Shown one piece after another: positions 45,880 through 55,330 of a stretch of 64,000 nt of DNA (position 1 is the first letter of the stretch; each line of letters opens with the position of its first letter). The notes under the pieces were generated by a model. It did not search any database, was not told where the DNA came from, and saw only the letters and a list, made by a program, of their open reading frames with translations. The DNA comes from Polynucleobacter sp. AP-Melu-500A-A1 (lineage in GTDB: Bacteria > Pseudomonadota > Gammaproteobacteria > Burkholderiales > Burkholderiaceae), in assembly GCF_018882125.1 (NCBI RefSeq), contig NZ_JACVOZ010000004.1, positions 62,001 to 126,000 on the forward strand. Reading direction: 5' to 3'. The translations under genes and the position numbers were made by a program.

Positions 45880-47025
45880 ATGGATTTTCATTTAAACAGT
45901 GAGCAAAAGGCTTTTGCTGATGCAGTAGGGAAGTTTGCTGAAAAGGAATTGGCTCCCGGCGCATTAGAGCGTGCGCATAGTCCTGAATATCCTTGGGCAA
46001 TTGCACAGAAGATTAGCGCGCAAGGTTTATTGGGAATTACTTTCTCAGAAAAAGATGGTGGTATGGGCGGCACACTCATGGATGCGGTGATCGCCATACA
46101 AGAGGTTGCCTTGCATTGTCCTAAATCTGCCGATGTCGTGCAGGCCGGTAACTTTGGTGCCATCAGAACCTTTGTGGAGTATGCAAGTGATGCTCAAAAA
46201 GAAAAGTATTTACCTGACTTACTGGCTGGAAAAAAAATTCTTGGCTTGGGTATGAGCGAGCCAGGGGCTGGTTCAGCAGTGACTGAGCTAGCAACATCAG
46301 CTAAAAAAGTAGATGGTGGTTATTTAATCAATGGCTCTAAGGTATTTTCAACTCATAGTCCTGAGGCAGGCCTATTTCTGGTCTATGTGCGTTTTGGTCC
46401 TGGATTAGATGGTATTGGGTCTGTATTAGTTGAGAGAGATGCCCCTGGACTCACAGTAGGGCAGCCTAATAGCTTTATGAGCGGTGAAGAGTGGTCACAA
46501 CTGTATTTTGAGGATTGCTTTATTTCTGATGATGGGCTTTTATTAGGGCCAGGTGGATTTAAAAAACAAATCAGTGGATTTAATGTAGAGCGTATTGGTA
46601 ACTCATCCCGCGCTCTTGCACTAGGCCGCTATGCATTTAATAAAGCCAAGGAATACGCTTCTATACGTGAGCAATTTGGCAAACAGATTTGTGAATTTCA
46701 GGGAATTCAATGGAAGTTTGCAGATATGGCGGTCAAGTTAGATGCTGCGCAATTAATGCTCTATCGGGCTGCTGTCAATGCGCAGGCTGGATTACCATCA
46801 GCTTATGAGACTACTGCTGCAAAGCTGATCTGCAATAACACCGGTTTTGAAGTTGCTAATGAGGCACTGCAAATTATGGGAGCTACAGGGTATAGCCAAG
46901 AAACTTTAGTGGAATATTGTGTAAGACGTACTCGGGGCTGGATGATTGCGGGTGGGTCTATTGAGATTTTGAAGAATAGAATTGCTGAAGAGGTATTTGA
47001 TCGACGTTTTAATCAACGAGCATAG
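45880..47025 (+). CDS. acyl-CoA dehydrogenase
   Basis: A 381-residue FAD enzyme. LLGITFSEKDGGMGGTLMDA in the N-terminal helical domain, LGLGMSEPGAGSAVTELATS and VNGSKVFSTHSPEAG-like FAD contacts, and EYASIREQFGKQICEFQGIQ in the C-terminal domain are conserved. It oxidises an acyl-CoA to the trans-2-enoyl-CoA; the electron acceptor would be ETF, not seen here. It starts 44 bases after the dehydrogenase gene. Confidence 0.93.
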   Translation: MDFHLNSEQKAFADAVGKFAEKELAPGALERAHSPEYPWAIAQKISAQGLLGITFSEKDGGMGGTLMDAVIAIQEVALHCPKSADVVQAGNFGAIRTFVEYASDAQKEKYLPDLLAGKKILGLGMSEPGAGSAVTELATSAKKVDGGYLINGSKVFSTHSPEAGLFLVYVRFGPGLDGIGSVLVERDAPGLTVGQPNSFMSGEEWSQLYFEDCFISDDGLLLGPGGFKKQISGFNVERIGNSSRALALGRYAFNKAKEYASIREQFGKQICEFQGIQWKFADMAVKLDAAQLMLYRAAVNAQAGLPSAYETTAAKLICNNTGFEVANEALQIMGATGYSQETLVEYCVRRTRGWMIAGGSIEILKNRIAEEVFDRRFNQRA

Positions 47026-47071
47026 TAGTAGCAGTAATTTATTGAAAATACAAAATTAAAGAGACACTCAT

Positions 47072-48046
47072 ATGAAATACATCAAGCAAATAGCAATATC
47101 TTTCGGTTGTGCATTCGTTTTAGTATCTAATGCGTTCTCTCAGGGTGCCGCTAACTATCCTGACAAGCCAATCAAAATTATTGTTTCCTTCACTGCTGGG
47201 GGAACAACCGATATCTTGGCACGGGAAGTTGCTAACCAGATGAGTATCCGTTGGAAAGTTCCAGTGATTGTAGAAAATAAACCTGGTGCAGCTGGTAACT
47301 TGGGTACGGAGATTGTTGGTAGAGCAGCACCAGATGGCTATCTATTATTAGCTAACTCGATTGGCCCCATTTCTATTAATCCAACTCTGTTTGGTAACCT
47401 CGCAGTCAACCCACAAAAGGCTTTACAGCCTGTTGCGCTATTGGGCGATGTTCCCAACATCTTGGTAGTTCCAGCAAGTTCAGGCGTGAAGACATGGAAG
47501 GAGTTTCAGGCCTATACAAAGTCTAATTCTGGTAATTTGAATTATGGCTCTACTGGTATTGGTACTACTGCCCATTTGATCAGCTTTCTGTTTTCACAAA
47601 AGACTGGTATAGAGGCTACCCACATTCCCTATAAGGGTGCTGAAGCAACACGAGACCTTGTTGCAGGTCGTTTGCAGTTTATGTTCGCCACTGCGCCTTC
47701 GGTGATCCCGCTGATTAAAGCTGGACAACTAAATGCTATAGCGGTCTCATCGAAAAAGAGAATCAGTGCGATGCCAGATTTACCTACACTTAATGAGCTA
47801 GGGGTCGATATTGCTACTGGCGCATGGTTTGGTTTGTTTGCACCAGCAGGTACAAATTCAGCCATTGTGAAAAAACTCAATGAAACTGTAGTGAGTATTT
47901 TGGAGGAGCCTGTCATTCGTCAAAAATTACTTGGTCTGGGTGCTGACCCTGTTCTGATGAATGTTCAAGAATTTACAAAGTTTGTGCGTGGTGATTTTGC
48001 CTTGTGGGCACCAATTGTGAAAGCGTCTGGCGCTAAGCCCGAGTAA
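47072..48046 (+). CDS. TctC/Bug-type solute receptor 4
   Basis: A 324-residue receptor with a signal peptide (to about residue 23). NYPDKPIKIIVSFTAGGTTD, ENKPGAAGNLGTEIVGRAAP and IPYKGAEATRDLVAGRLQFM are the family signatures. It sits between the acyl-CoA dehydrogenase and the MmgE/PrpD gene, 3 bases before the latter. Confidence 0.92.
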   Translation: MKYIKQIAISFGCAFVLVSNAFSQGAANYPDKPIKIIVSFTAGGTTDILAREVANQMSIRWKVPVIVENKPGAAGNLGTEIVGRAAPDGYLLLANSIGPISINPTLFGNLAVNPQKALQPVALLGDVPNILVVPASSGVKTWKEFQAYTKSNSGNLNYGSTGIGTTAHLISFLFSQKTGIEATHIPYKGAEATRDLVAGRLQFMFATAPSVIPLIKAGQLNAIAVSSKKRISAMPDLPTLNELGVDIATGAWFGLFAPAGTNSAIVKKLNETVVSILEEPVIRQKLLGLGADPVLMNVQEFTKFVRGDFALWAPIVKASGAKPE

Positions 48047-48049
48047 TTT

Positions 48050-49408
48050 ATGACCTTATTACAAGAATTTGGGCAGTTTATTGAAGGTAGCTATCAAACT
48101 ACCTTCTCCACATTGACCCTCCATAGTGCACGCCGCGCGCTTCTAGATTGGCATGGGGCTTTAATTGCTGGCGCCGACACCGAAGCTGCTTCCAAGTTAA
48201 GGGAAGCTTATGTTGAAGAACTTGGAGTAGGGCATTGCTCTGTTGCTGGAACTCAGAAGAAAGCCTTCTCAAGAGCAGCTGCTTTTATGAATGGGACTAT
48301 CTCCCATATTGCTGAGTTTGACGATATCTTTAGAGACGGTGCTTATCATCCAGCATGCCCAACGATTTCTGCTGCATTTGCATTGGCAGAGTCTCGCAAT
48401 GATTCCGTTGAAGATTTATTAGCAGCCATCATCATTGGTTACGAAGTTTCCACACGTATTAGTAAAGTCATTCAGCCAAGTCACTATAAGTACTTTCATA
48501 CTACGGGAACAGCAGGCGTATTTGGCTCTGCAGCAGCTTGTTCATATTTGCTAAAGCTCAATGCATCCCAAGCTTGCGATGCATTAGCTACTGCGGGGAC
48601 TTTTGCAAGTGGCTTGCAGCAGGCGTTTCGATCTGACTCTATGACCAAGCCAATGCATCCTGGACATGCAGCAGAGGTTGGCCTCAATGCCGCACTAACT
48701 GCAAAGGTAGGTATGACCGGTACCCCCGATCTTTTGGAGGGAGATGCTGGATTTGGTGCGGCGCTTTGCGAAAATCCACGGTGGGAGGAGTTGCTTGAGG
48801 GCTTAGGCTCTCGTTGGAATATTGAGCAAATGACTTTTAAGAATCATGGCTGCTGTGGACATAACTTTCCGGCAATTGATGCGATATCACATTTATTAAA
48901 TGATCATCCAATTGATATTGAGCAAATTAAAAAAATTCGGGTGGGTGCTTATAAGGCCACCAATGATGTATGTCGATATGTCCACCCAAAAACACCATTC
49001 GAAGCAAAGTTTAGTTTGACCTATACCGTGTCAGCCAGAATTATTTTGGGTCGCGTTCGGGAGCGAGCATTCTTAGAGACCGCATTAAATAATCCCAAGA
49101 TTTACGCCATGGAAGACAAGGTTGAGTTATCAGTTGATCCAGAATGCGCTGCTAAGTTTCCGCTGCACCGCTCTGCTAAGGTCGAAATTGAAATGAATGA
49201 CGGCTCGGTCTATGCACATCATCAATACACCAGGCATGGTGACCCAGATGAACCGCTGACTGATCAAGAATTAGTGGATAAATTTCATGAGCTAGCCGAA
49301 CCTAGGATTGGGTTACAGCTAGCCCAGACAATCTCAGGGGAAGTATTAGGGGGCAGAGGATTATCGGTTAGAAGTTTGGCTAAATTGTGGTCAAAAATGA
49401 GTTATTGA
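48050..49408 (+). CDS. MmgE/PrpD family protein
   Basis: A 452-residue protein. DWHGALIAGADTEAASKLRE, AEFDDIFRDGAYHPACPTIS, then FGSAAACSYLLKL and FKNHGCCGHNFPAIDAISHL match the family of 2-methylcitrate dehydratase PrpD and cis-aconitate decarboxylase. Relatives dehydrate tricarboxylic acids or decarboxylate cis-aconitate to itaconate. The CitE-like lyase and CoA-transferases elsewhere in the island could use itaconate or citramalate, but nothing here proves it. It starts 3 bases after receptor 4. Confidence 0.87.
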   Translation: MTLLQEFGQFIEGSYQTTFSTLTLHSARRALLDWHGALIAGADTEAASKLREAYVEELGVGHCSVAGTQKKAFSRAAAFMNGTISHIAEFDDIFRDGAYHPACPTISAAFALAESRNDSVEDLLAAIIIGYEVSTRISKVIQPSHYKYFHTTGTAGVFGSAAACSYLLKLNASQACDALATAGTFASGLQQAFRSDSMTKPMHPGHAAEVGLNAALTAKVGMTGTPDLLEGDAGFGAALCENPRWEELLEGLGSRWNIEQMTFKNHGCCGHNFPAIDAISHLLNDHPIDIEQIKKIRVGAYKATNDVCRYVHPKTPFEAKFSLTYTVSARIILGRVRERAFLETALNNPKIYAMEDKVELSVDPECAAKFPLHRSAKVEIEMNDGSVYAHHQYTRHGDPDEPLTDQELVDKFHELAEPRIGLQLAQTISGEVLGGRGLSVRSLAKLWSKMSY

Positions 49409-49466
49409 TTCCATAAATACTTAAAATAGTACAAGTAGCTAGATAGCAAATAATAAGGTGAGAATC

Positions 49467-50252
49467 ATGAAATTTGGTCGTTTGGAATTACCCTCTCTTA
49501 AAGATAAAGTGACTCCTGAAGAGTGGAAAGCCCGCGTAGATTTAGCGGCATGCTATCGCTTGATTGCTCATTTCGGTATGTCAGACATGATGGCCAATCA
49601 CATTACGCTTCGCGTTCCTGGGGAGGAGGGTGCTTTCCTAACGAATCCTTACGGCATGATGTATGAAGAAATGACTGCCTCTTGTTTTCTGAAGATTAAT
49701 CATGATGGTGAAGTGTTATTTAAGCCGGATTTTGGTGAGTTGAACTATGGCTTTAACAAGCCTGGTTATATTTTGCATAGTGCAGTGCATCAGGCTCGTC
49801 CAGAAGTAGATTGTGTTATTCATACGCATACACCAGCGGGAATGGCAATCTCTTCCTTAAAGTGCGGCCTGCTACCAATCAATCAAACCGCAATGCGCTT
49901 CTTGAAGATTAGTTATCACGACTATATGGGTGTAGTACTGGATATGGCAGAGCAAGAAGTATTGGTTCGTGATCTTGGTAATGCAGAGGCGATGATTTTA
50001 CGTAATCATGGTTTGTTGACGGTTGGCAGATCCATTGGCGAAGCATTTAACTGGATGCATCGTCTTGAAACCTCTTGTCGAGCACAACTTGCAGCAATGG
50101 CTTGCAATACTCCGTTTCAGGAGGTGTCGCCTGCTGTCCTGGAAGAAACATATATGAACTATCAGCCACAAACACGCAGGCCCTATGGTTTGATGGAGTG
50201 GCCAGGATTGTTAAGGTTTGTGGATCGCATGGATCCGAGTTTCAAGGATTAA
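49467..50252 (+). CDS. class II aldolase/adducin family protein
   Basis: About 261 residues from the ATG at 49467; AAGGTGA lies 6 bases before it, so the GTG at 49458 is less likely. VIHTHTPAGMAISSLKCGLL (zinc His pair) and AMILRNHGLLTVG (third zinc His) are the aldolase II motifs, with NHITLRVPGEEGAFLTNPYG in the N-terminal part. Such proteins cleave or decarboxylate hydroxy acids. It follows the MmgE/PrpD gene. Confidence 0.88.
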   Translation: MKFGRLELPSLKDKVTPEEWKARVDLAACYRLIAHFGMSDMMANHITLRVPGEEGAFLTNPYGMMYEEMTASCFLKINHDGEVLFKPDFGELNYGFNKPGYILHSAVHQARPEVDCVIHTHTPAGMAISSLKCGLLPINQTAMRFLKISYHDYMGVVLDMAEQEVLVRDLGNAEAMILRNHGLLTVGRSIGEAFNWMHRLETSCRAQLAAMACNTPFQEVSPAVLEETYMNYQPQTRRPYGLMEWPGLLRFVDRMDPSFKD

Positions 50253-50377
50253 GTGAGATATATGGAATATGAGGTAGCATGGTCTGTTGAGAATTAAGGA
50301 ATAAGTTCTTAACAGTGAAGCAGTAAATAAGCAGCAAAAAATAAAAAACACAAAAGCGAAAAACGCTGGAGACAAAC

Positions 50378-51352
50378 ATGTGGCGAATTTATTTCCAAAG
50401 ATGGATTTTTGGCATCTTGATATTCTGTTGCTCTTTTTGGGCCGCAGCACAAACTTACCCAAGTAAAACCATTACTTTGATCGTGCCATTTGCACCGGGT
50501 GGCAATATCGATGTGATTGCTAGATCAATAGCGCCTTCTCTTGCCAAGGTGACTGGTCAGTCGGTAGTTGTTGAGAATAAAGCTGGGGCTGGTGGTGCAA
50601 TTGGATCCAGTTATGTTGCACGCGCTGAGCCTGATGGCCATACTTTGTTGGTTGCTACTACTAATACGATTTCGGTATTACCTTATATGCTCAAGTCTCC
50701 ACCTTATAAGCCGGATAGTTTTGAGCCAGTGGGTCTCGCAGCAGTTTCTCCCTTGGTATTGGTGGTGCGCAAAGATGACAAGCGCTTTCCGAATGCAAAA
50801 GCAGTGTTACAAGCAGCAAAAAGTGCGCCTGGCTCAGTCTCAGTGGGACATGCTGGGCAAGGGACTTCTAACCATATCGCAATCTTACGCTTGGAAGATG
50901 CCACCAAAGCAAGTTTCAATATCATTCCATATAAAGGTGCAGCTCCGGCCTTAACGGATTTAATGGGTGGGCAAATTGATTTTGTTATAGATCAAATTAC
51001 TAGCTCAAAACCATTTGTTGATTCGGGAAACTTAAGGATCTTGGCGGTCTTATCAAAAGATCGAGATCCTGGTTTGCCAGATTCACCTACATTACGTGAG
51101 GCAATGGGCGTGGACTTAGATGCCAGTACTACTGCAGGTATCTTGGCGCCTTTAGGAACTCCACCCAATGTGGTGAAGTCACTGAATGCCTCTCTCAGAA
51201 AAGCAATTGATGACAGTGGTGTACGTGGGCGCTTAAGAGTATTGGGGGGTACGGCACGCTCCTCTTCTCCCCAAGAGTGGGCGACTATGTTAAATCAAGA
51301 GTCGATTAATTCTCAGGCTTTATTGCAATCTGGAAAAATAAAGGCTGAATAA
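50378..51352 (+). CDS. TctC/Bug-type solute receptor 5
   Basis: A 324-residue receptor. Signal peptide to about residue 25 (WAAAQ). TYPSKTITLIVPFAPGGNID, ENKAGAGGAIGSSYVARAEP and IPYKGAAPALTDLMGGQIDF are the family signatures. The 125-base gap before it is the largest in the array and holds a near-palindrome (TTAAGGAATAAGTTCTTAA), so an internal promoter is possible here. Next gene: a pyrone-hydrolase-like protein. Confidence 0.92.
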   Translation: MWRIYFQRWIFGILIFCCSFWAAAQTYPSKTITLIVPFAPGGNIDVIARSIAPSLAKVTGQSVVVENKAGAGGAIGSSYVARAEPDGHTLLVATTNTISVLPYMLKSPPYKPDSFEPVGLAAVSPLVLVVRKDDKRFPNAKAVLQAAKSAPGSVSVGHAGQGTSNHIAILRLEDATKASFNIIPYKGAAPALTDLMGGQIDFVIDQITSSKPFVDSGNLRILAVLSKDRDPGLPDSPTLREAMGVDLDASTTAGILAPLGTPPNVVKSLNASLRKAIDDSGVRGRLRVLGGTARSSSPQEWATMLNQESINSQALLQSGKIKAE

Positions 51353-51356
51353 ATAA

Positions 51357-52253
51357 ATGTCTCGCACTTGTTTACCTCCAAAGTCTGATTACACCCCGAT
51401 TAATTTTGCGGTTCCCGCTAATGCATGCGATAGCCATGTTCATATCTTTGGACCTTTTGCAAAGTATCCGTTAGCTGATGACCGTAGCTACACTCCTCAA
51501 GAATTTTCACCAGCTCAATTTGCTGCACACCTTGATCGAATTGGTTTTGCTCGGGGCGTGCTGGTAACAGCGAATGTTTGTGGAACGAATAACGGTTCTT
51601 TATTAGAAGGGCTTGAGCAGTACCCTGATCGATTTAGGGGGATCGTAGTTCCTGATGTCAATGTGACTGATAAAGAACTGGATCGTTGGCATGATTTAGG
51701 TGTGCGTGGTGCACGTTTTAATTTATTGCAAATTGATGGCAAGCCCATGTATCGCAATGGAGTAGGTCTCGAGGTATTACAAAAATTAGCACCAAAGTTT
51801 GCTGAGCGAGGATGGCACGCCCAGATTTGGGCACATGCGCCAGATTTACCTGAGCTAGCACCAAAGCTATTACCCTTAGGCCTGCCATTAGTGATTGATC
51901 ACATGGGGCGGATGAACACTAGTCATGGCCTGAATAATCCAGGCTTCCAGTTTCTTTGCCAATTGCTCGCAGAGGGCAAGGGCTGGGTCAAAATCTCTGG
52001 CGCTGATCGCATTGGAGATCTGAGTAAGGAATACGCGGATGTAGACCCATTTGCTAAGGCTTTATTGGCAGCTAATCCAGATAATATTGTTTGGGGAACC
52101 GATTGGCCACACATCAATTACTTTGAATCATCCTTGGTTCCTGATGATGGGGGCTTGGTAAACTTGTTATCACACTGGATCGATCAGCCTGCTACCCTAG
52201 AGCGAGTTTTAGTATCTAATCCTGCGCGTCTCTATGACTTCCCTAAAGCCTAA
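51357..52253 (+). CDS. amidohydrolase, 2-pyrone-4,6-dicarboxylate hydrolase (LigI)-like
   Basis: A 298-residue TIM-barrel amidohydrolase. NACDSHVHIFGPFAKYPLAD (about 22-41) has the HxH pattern; LVIDHMGRMN and NIVWGTDWPHINYFESS carry later catalytic residues. It matches the LigI/TIM-barrel family that opens pyrones or lactones, as in protocatechuate 4,5-cleavage. RraA at the array end resembles the aldolase step of the same pathway, but LigABC and LigJ are absent from this window. Confidence 0.83.
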   Translation: MSRTCLPPKSDYTPINFAVPANACDSHVHIFGPFAKYPLADDRSYTPQEFSPAQFAAHLDRIGFARGVLVTANVCGTNNGSLLEGLEQYPDRFRGIVVPDVNVTDKELDRWHDLGVRGARFNLLQIDGKPMYRNGVGLEVLQKLAPKFAERGWHAQIWAHAPDLPELAPKLLPLGLPLVIDHMGRMNTSHGLNNPGFQFLCQLLAEGKGWVKISGADRIGDLSKEYADVDPFAKALLAANPDNIVWGTDWPHINYFESSLVPDDGGLVNLLSHWIDQPATLERVLVSNPARLYDFPKA

Positions 52254-52254
52254 T

Positions 52255-53247
52255 ATGCCACTTCGAGTATTGGTAAGTCCAAAAGCACTCCCTGAATTAG
52301 AGAGTCTTCTTAGCCAAGAGGCGAAGTTATCTGTGCAATTAATGAATAGTGCGGAGCAAAACCCCGGCGCTCAATTTGATGTCGCTTTAATTTCAAGAGA
52401 CGTGACAGCCACCTCGACTAAGCAAAAGATTATTCCTGCGACACAAGCTTTTTATGATTTGTTATTGAATTCTTCAGAGTTAAAGTGGGTGCAGATACAT
52501 TCTGCTGGCGCTGATCGCCAAATTTATTTGGACCTAATGAAGCGAGGTGTGACGATCTCGGGATCTTCAGGTGTCAATGCGGCTATCGTGATGCAAAATG
52601 CCATTGCTGGAATTCTGATGCTGGCTCGGAAGTTTCCACAAATGCAAAAAGCACAAACTGAGCATCGCTGGGATCCACTTATTCACTATCCATTGCCTCA
52701 AGATCTGAGTGATCAGACTGCTGTCATTGTGGGTAGAGGTCCGATTGGTGATTCGATAGCGAAAACATTACAAGTATTTGGTGTTAAAACAATCTCCGTT
52801 GGATTTAATGCAGCGCTCAAAGAAAAGCAGCAGTCAGTGGGTGATGCAATTCACATTTCACAGCTGCATCAAGTGCTCCCCCAAGGGCAATGGCTTGTAT
52901 TAGCTTGTCCATTGAGCGATCTCACTCGAGGACTTATCGATCACTCAGCAATAAATCTCTTGCCTAATGGCGCCTATATCATCAATATAGCGCGCGGAGA
53001 AATCATTCATGAACCCGATTTAATTACGGCATTGCATAGTAAAAAATTGGGTGGTGCTTATTTAGATGTATTTGTTTCAGAGCCTTTAGATCCAGCTTCA
53101 CCGCTGTGGGATATGGAGAATGTGATTGTGACCCCCCATTCTGCCGGTCATTCAGCTGGAAATGAGCAAAGAGTACTCGAGTTGTTCGTCAAAAATCTTC
53201 ACCTATTTGCTCAAGGGCAAGTATTAAAAAACCAAATCGCAAGTTAA
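52255..53247 (+). CDS. D-2-hydroxyacid dehydrogenase family protein
   Basis: About 330 residues from the ATG at 52255; an ATG at 52234 would overlap the hydrolase gene by 20 bases. TAVIVGRGPIGDSIAKTLQV binds the nucleotide; LACPLSDLTRGLIDHSAINL and NIARGEIIHEPDLI follow, and LDVFVSEPLDPASPLWDMEN with TPHSAGHSAGN carries the active-site Glu and His. It interconverts 2-oxo and 2-hydroxy acids. It is not closely alike to the other dehydrogenase at 44885. Confidence 0.88.
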   Translation: MPLRVLVSPKALPELESLLSQEAKLSVQLMNSAEQNPGAQFDVALISRDVTATSTKQKIIPATQAFYDLLLNSSELKWVQIHSAGADRQIYLDLMKRGVTISGSSGVNAAIVMQNAIAGILMLARKFPQMQKAQTEHRWDPLIHYPLPQDLSDQTAVIVGRGPIGDSIAKTLQVFGVKTISVGFNAALKEKQQSVGDAIHISQLHQVLPQGQWLVLACPLSDLTRGLIDHSAINLLPNGAYIINIARGEIIHEPDLITALHSKKLGGAYLDVFVSEPLDPASPLWDMENVIVTPHSAGHSAGNEQRVLELFVKNLHLFAQGQVLKNQIAS

Positions 53248-53288
53248 CCAATCCCTTTTCTAATCTATTTACTAAACGAGTAATTCTT

Positions 53289-54479
53289 ATGCCTCATATG
53301 CCTGCCTCCGCTGCCTTAGCGCGTTTTCGTATCATTGATCTCACCCAAGTTCGTGCTGGCCCTACTGCTTGCCGCCAGCTGTCAGATTGGGGGGCTGATG
53401 TTATTCAGGTGCAGATGCCTGATCACATGCGTGGTGACGACACCTTGGGTGGTCAAGATGGATCTGACTATCAGTACACCCATCGCAACAAACGATCTAT
53501 TACTCTTAATCTCAAGGAGCCTGAGGGTATTGCTATCTTGAAGCGCTTGATAGCTAGTGCTGATGTGGTCGTAGAGAACTTTCGTCCTGATGTGAAATTT
53601 CGTTTAGGTATTGATTATGAAACCTTGAGTAAGGATCATCCGGGCTTGGTCTATGCCAGTATTTCTGGCTTTGGGCAAAGTGGACCTCTAGCTGAGCGCC
53701 CAGGTTTTGATCAAATCGCTCAAGGGGTGAGTGGTTTGATGTCAGTAACTGGTAAAGCGGGCGATGGTCCTATGCGTGTAGGTATTCCGATTGCTGATCT
53801 TTGTGCCGGAATCTTTGCTGCCCAAGGTGTCTTGGTTGCATTGTTAGAGCGAGATGTTTCTGGCAAGGGTCAATGGATACAAACTTCTTTATTAGAGTCC
53901 GTGATTTACATGATGGATTTTCAGAATTCTCGCTGGTTAATTGATGGCGATATTCCAACGCAAGCTGGTAATTATCATCCTACTAGTATTCCGACTGGGG
54001 TCTACAAGGCCAAAGATGGCTATATGAATATTGCTGTTTTTGGATCCAAGATTTGGGAACGCTTTTGCGACATTCTAGGTGCGCCTGAATGGGTAACAGA
54101 TGAGCGCTATAAAGATAAGCAGGGTAGATCAGTTAATCGCGATTCGATTAATGCAGAGATTAATCGTCGCTTGGCTTCACAAGATCGTGCTTACTGGGTT
54201 GAGCGCTTTAATGCAGGAGGTGTTGCTTGTGGTCTGATCAATGATGTCAAGGGCGTATTTGAGGAACCTCAAGTTCAGCACCTAGGAATCGTCAAAGATG
54301 TTGTCTCACTCCATCACGGACCACAAAAGATGGTCGGTCAGCCTATGCAACTTGGGCGCACTCCAAGTACGATAGTGCGTTCAGCGCCTAAACGTGGCGA
54401 GCATAGTGAAGAAATCTTAAAAGAGCTCGGCTTAGAAGCTGCCGAACTTGCTAGCCTCAAATCTAAAGGAGTGTATTAA
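53289..54479 (+). CDS. family III CoA-transferase (CaiB/BaiF)
   Basis: A 396-residue protein. FRIIDLTQVRAGPTACRQLS, then DWGADVIQVQ, HRNKRSITLNLKEPEGIAIL and VENFRPDVKFRLGIDYETLS are typical; the catalytic Asp is expected in IADLCAGIFAAQGVLVALLE. It probably loads CoA on a dicarboxylic or hydroxy acid. Its stop overlaps the next start by one base, so the enoyl-CoA hydratase is coupled to it. Confidence 0.92.
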   Translation: MPHMPASAALARFRIIDLTQVRAGPTACRQLSDWGADVIQVQMPDHMRGDDTLGGQDGSDYQYTHRNKRSITLNLKEPEGIAILKRLIASADVVVENFRPDVKFRLGIDYETLSKDHPGLVYASISGFGQSGPLAERPGFDQIAQGVSGLMSVTGKAGDGPMRVGIPIADLCAGIFAAQGVLVALLERDVSGKGQWIQTSLLESVIYMMDFQNSRWLIDGDIPTQAGNYHPTSIPTGVYKAKDGYMNIAVFGSKIWERFCDILGAPEWVTDERYKDKQGRSVNRDSINAEINRRLASQDRAYWVERFNAGGVACGLINDVKGVFEEPQVQHLGIVKDVVSLHHGPQKMVGQPMQLGRTPSTIVRSAPKRGEHSEEILKELGLEAAELASLKSKGVY

Positions 54480-55294
54480 TGAACACAGTAGTTTATAAAT
54501 CCATCACTGAGCGGGTGAAGGTTTGGTTAGATGAGGATGGTAGTACTTTACAAATTCAATTTAATAATCCTGATCGTCATAATGCCCTTTCAGTCGATAT
54601 GTGGGAGGCAGTAGCGCCTTTATTAAATACTGCAGAGAGCGATGATCGTATACGCTTGGTGGTCTTTACTGGGGCAGGTGAGAAGGCTTTTGTTTCTGGG
54701 GCAGATATTACTCAGTTTGAGGATATGCGTGCTGCTCAAGAGGCAGTATCTCGTTATGAGCAGATGGCAGAACAGGCGCTGATGGGTATTTATAACTTTA
54801 GTAAACCTACGCTTGCTTGTATTCAGGGCTACTGTATCGGTGGCGGAGTCAATGTCTCTATGAGTTGCGATATTCGGATTGCCAGTACTGATTCCGTCTT
54901 TTCGATTCCAGCTGCTCGCTTAGGTTTGGGTTATCGCTATTCAGCCTTGAAGAACTTAGTTGATTTAGTGGGTCCTGCCATGGCAAAAGATTTATTTTTT
55001 ACTGCTAGACGTATTGATGCCAAAGAAGCCCGAGATATTGGCCTGATCACGCGGGTATGTGAACCAGGTGACTTAGCTGCATTGCAAGCAGAGTACAAGC
55101 AAGCCTTGGCTGCTAATGCGCCGATTACAGTTCGTGCTGGCAAGGCGATCATTGCTGAAATTCTAAAAGCATCGCCTGAAATTGATCACGAAAATTGCCG
55201 TCAATTAATTCGGGATTGCTTTGATAGTGAAGATTACTCCGAAGGCCGACGCGCCTTTATGGAAAAACGTAAGCCAGTCTTCCGTGGTAAATAA
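54479..55294 (+). CDS. enoyl-CoA hydratase/isomerase family protein
   Basis: A 271-residue crotonase. LQIQFNNPDRHNALSVDMWE, FTGAGEKAFVSGADITQFED (oxyanion hole) and ACIQGYCIGGGVNVSMSCDI are conserved; the usual catalytic Glu positions appear changed, with PAARLGLGYRYSALKNLVDL in their place, which hints at a non-hydratase role such as isomerase or decarboxylase. AAGGAGTG precedes the ATG. It is coupled to the CoA-transferase. Confidence 0.86.
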   Translation: MNTVVYKSITERVKVWLDEDGSTLQIQFNNPDRHNALSVDMWEAVAPLLNTAESDDRIRLVVFTGAGEKAFVSGADITQFEDMRAAQEAVSRYEQMAEQALMGIYNFSKPTLACIQGYCIGGGVNVSMSCDIRIASTDSVFSIPAARLGLGYRYSALKNLVDLVGPAMAKDLFFTARRIDAKEARDIGLITRVCEPGDLAALQAEYKQALAANAPITVRAGKAIIAEILKASPEIDHENCRQLIRDCFDSEDYSEGRRAFMEKRKPVFRGK

Positions 55295-55298
55295 AAAA

Positions 55299-55319
55299 GA
55301 TAAAAGATAAAAGATAAAA
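55299..55319 (+). repeat. three tandem copies of GATAAAA
   Basis: A 7-base unit repeated three times in the 36-base spacer between the hydratase and the quinone-oxidoreductase-like gene, ending 11 bases before the latter's ATG. It is a short A-rich microsatellite and could change the spacer length by slippage. Confidence 0.7.
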
Positions 55320-55330
55320 GAAAGTAAATC

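Noticed and set aside
55299-55319. CRISPR-like or mobile repeat
   Set aside because: Units are 7 bases with no spacers; it is only a microsatellite.
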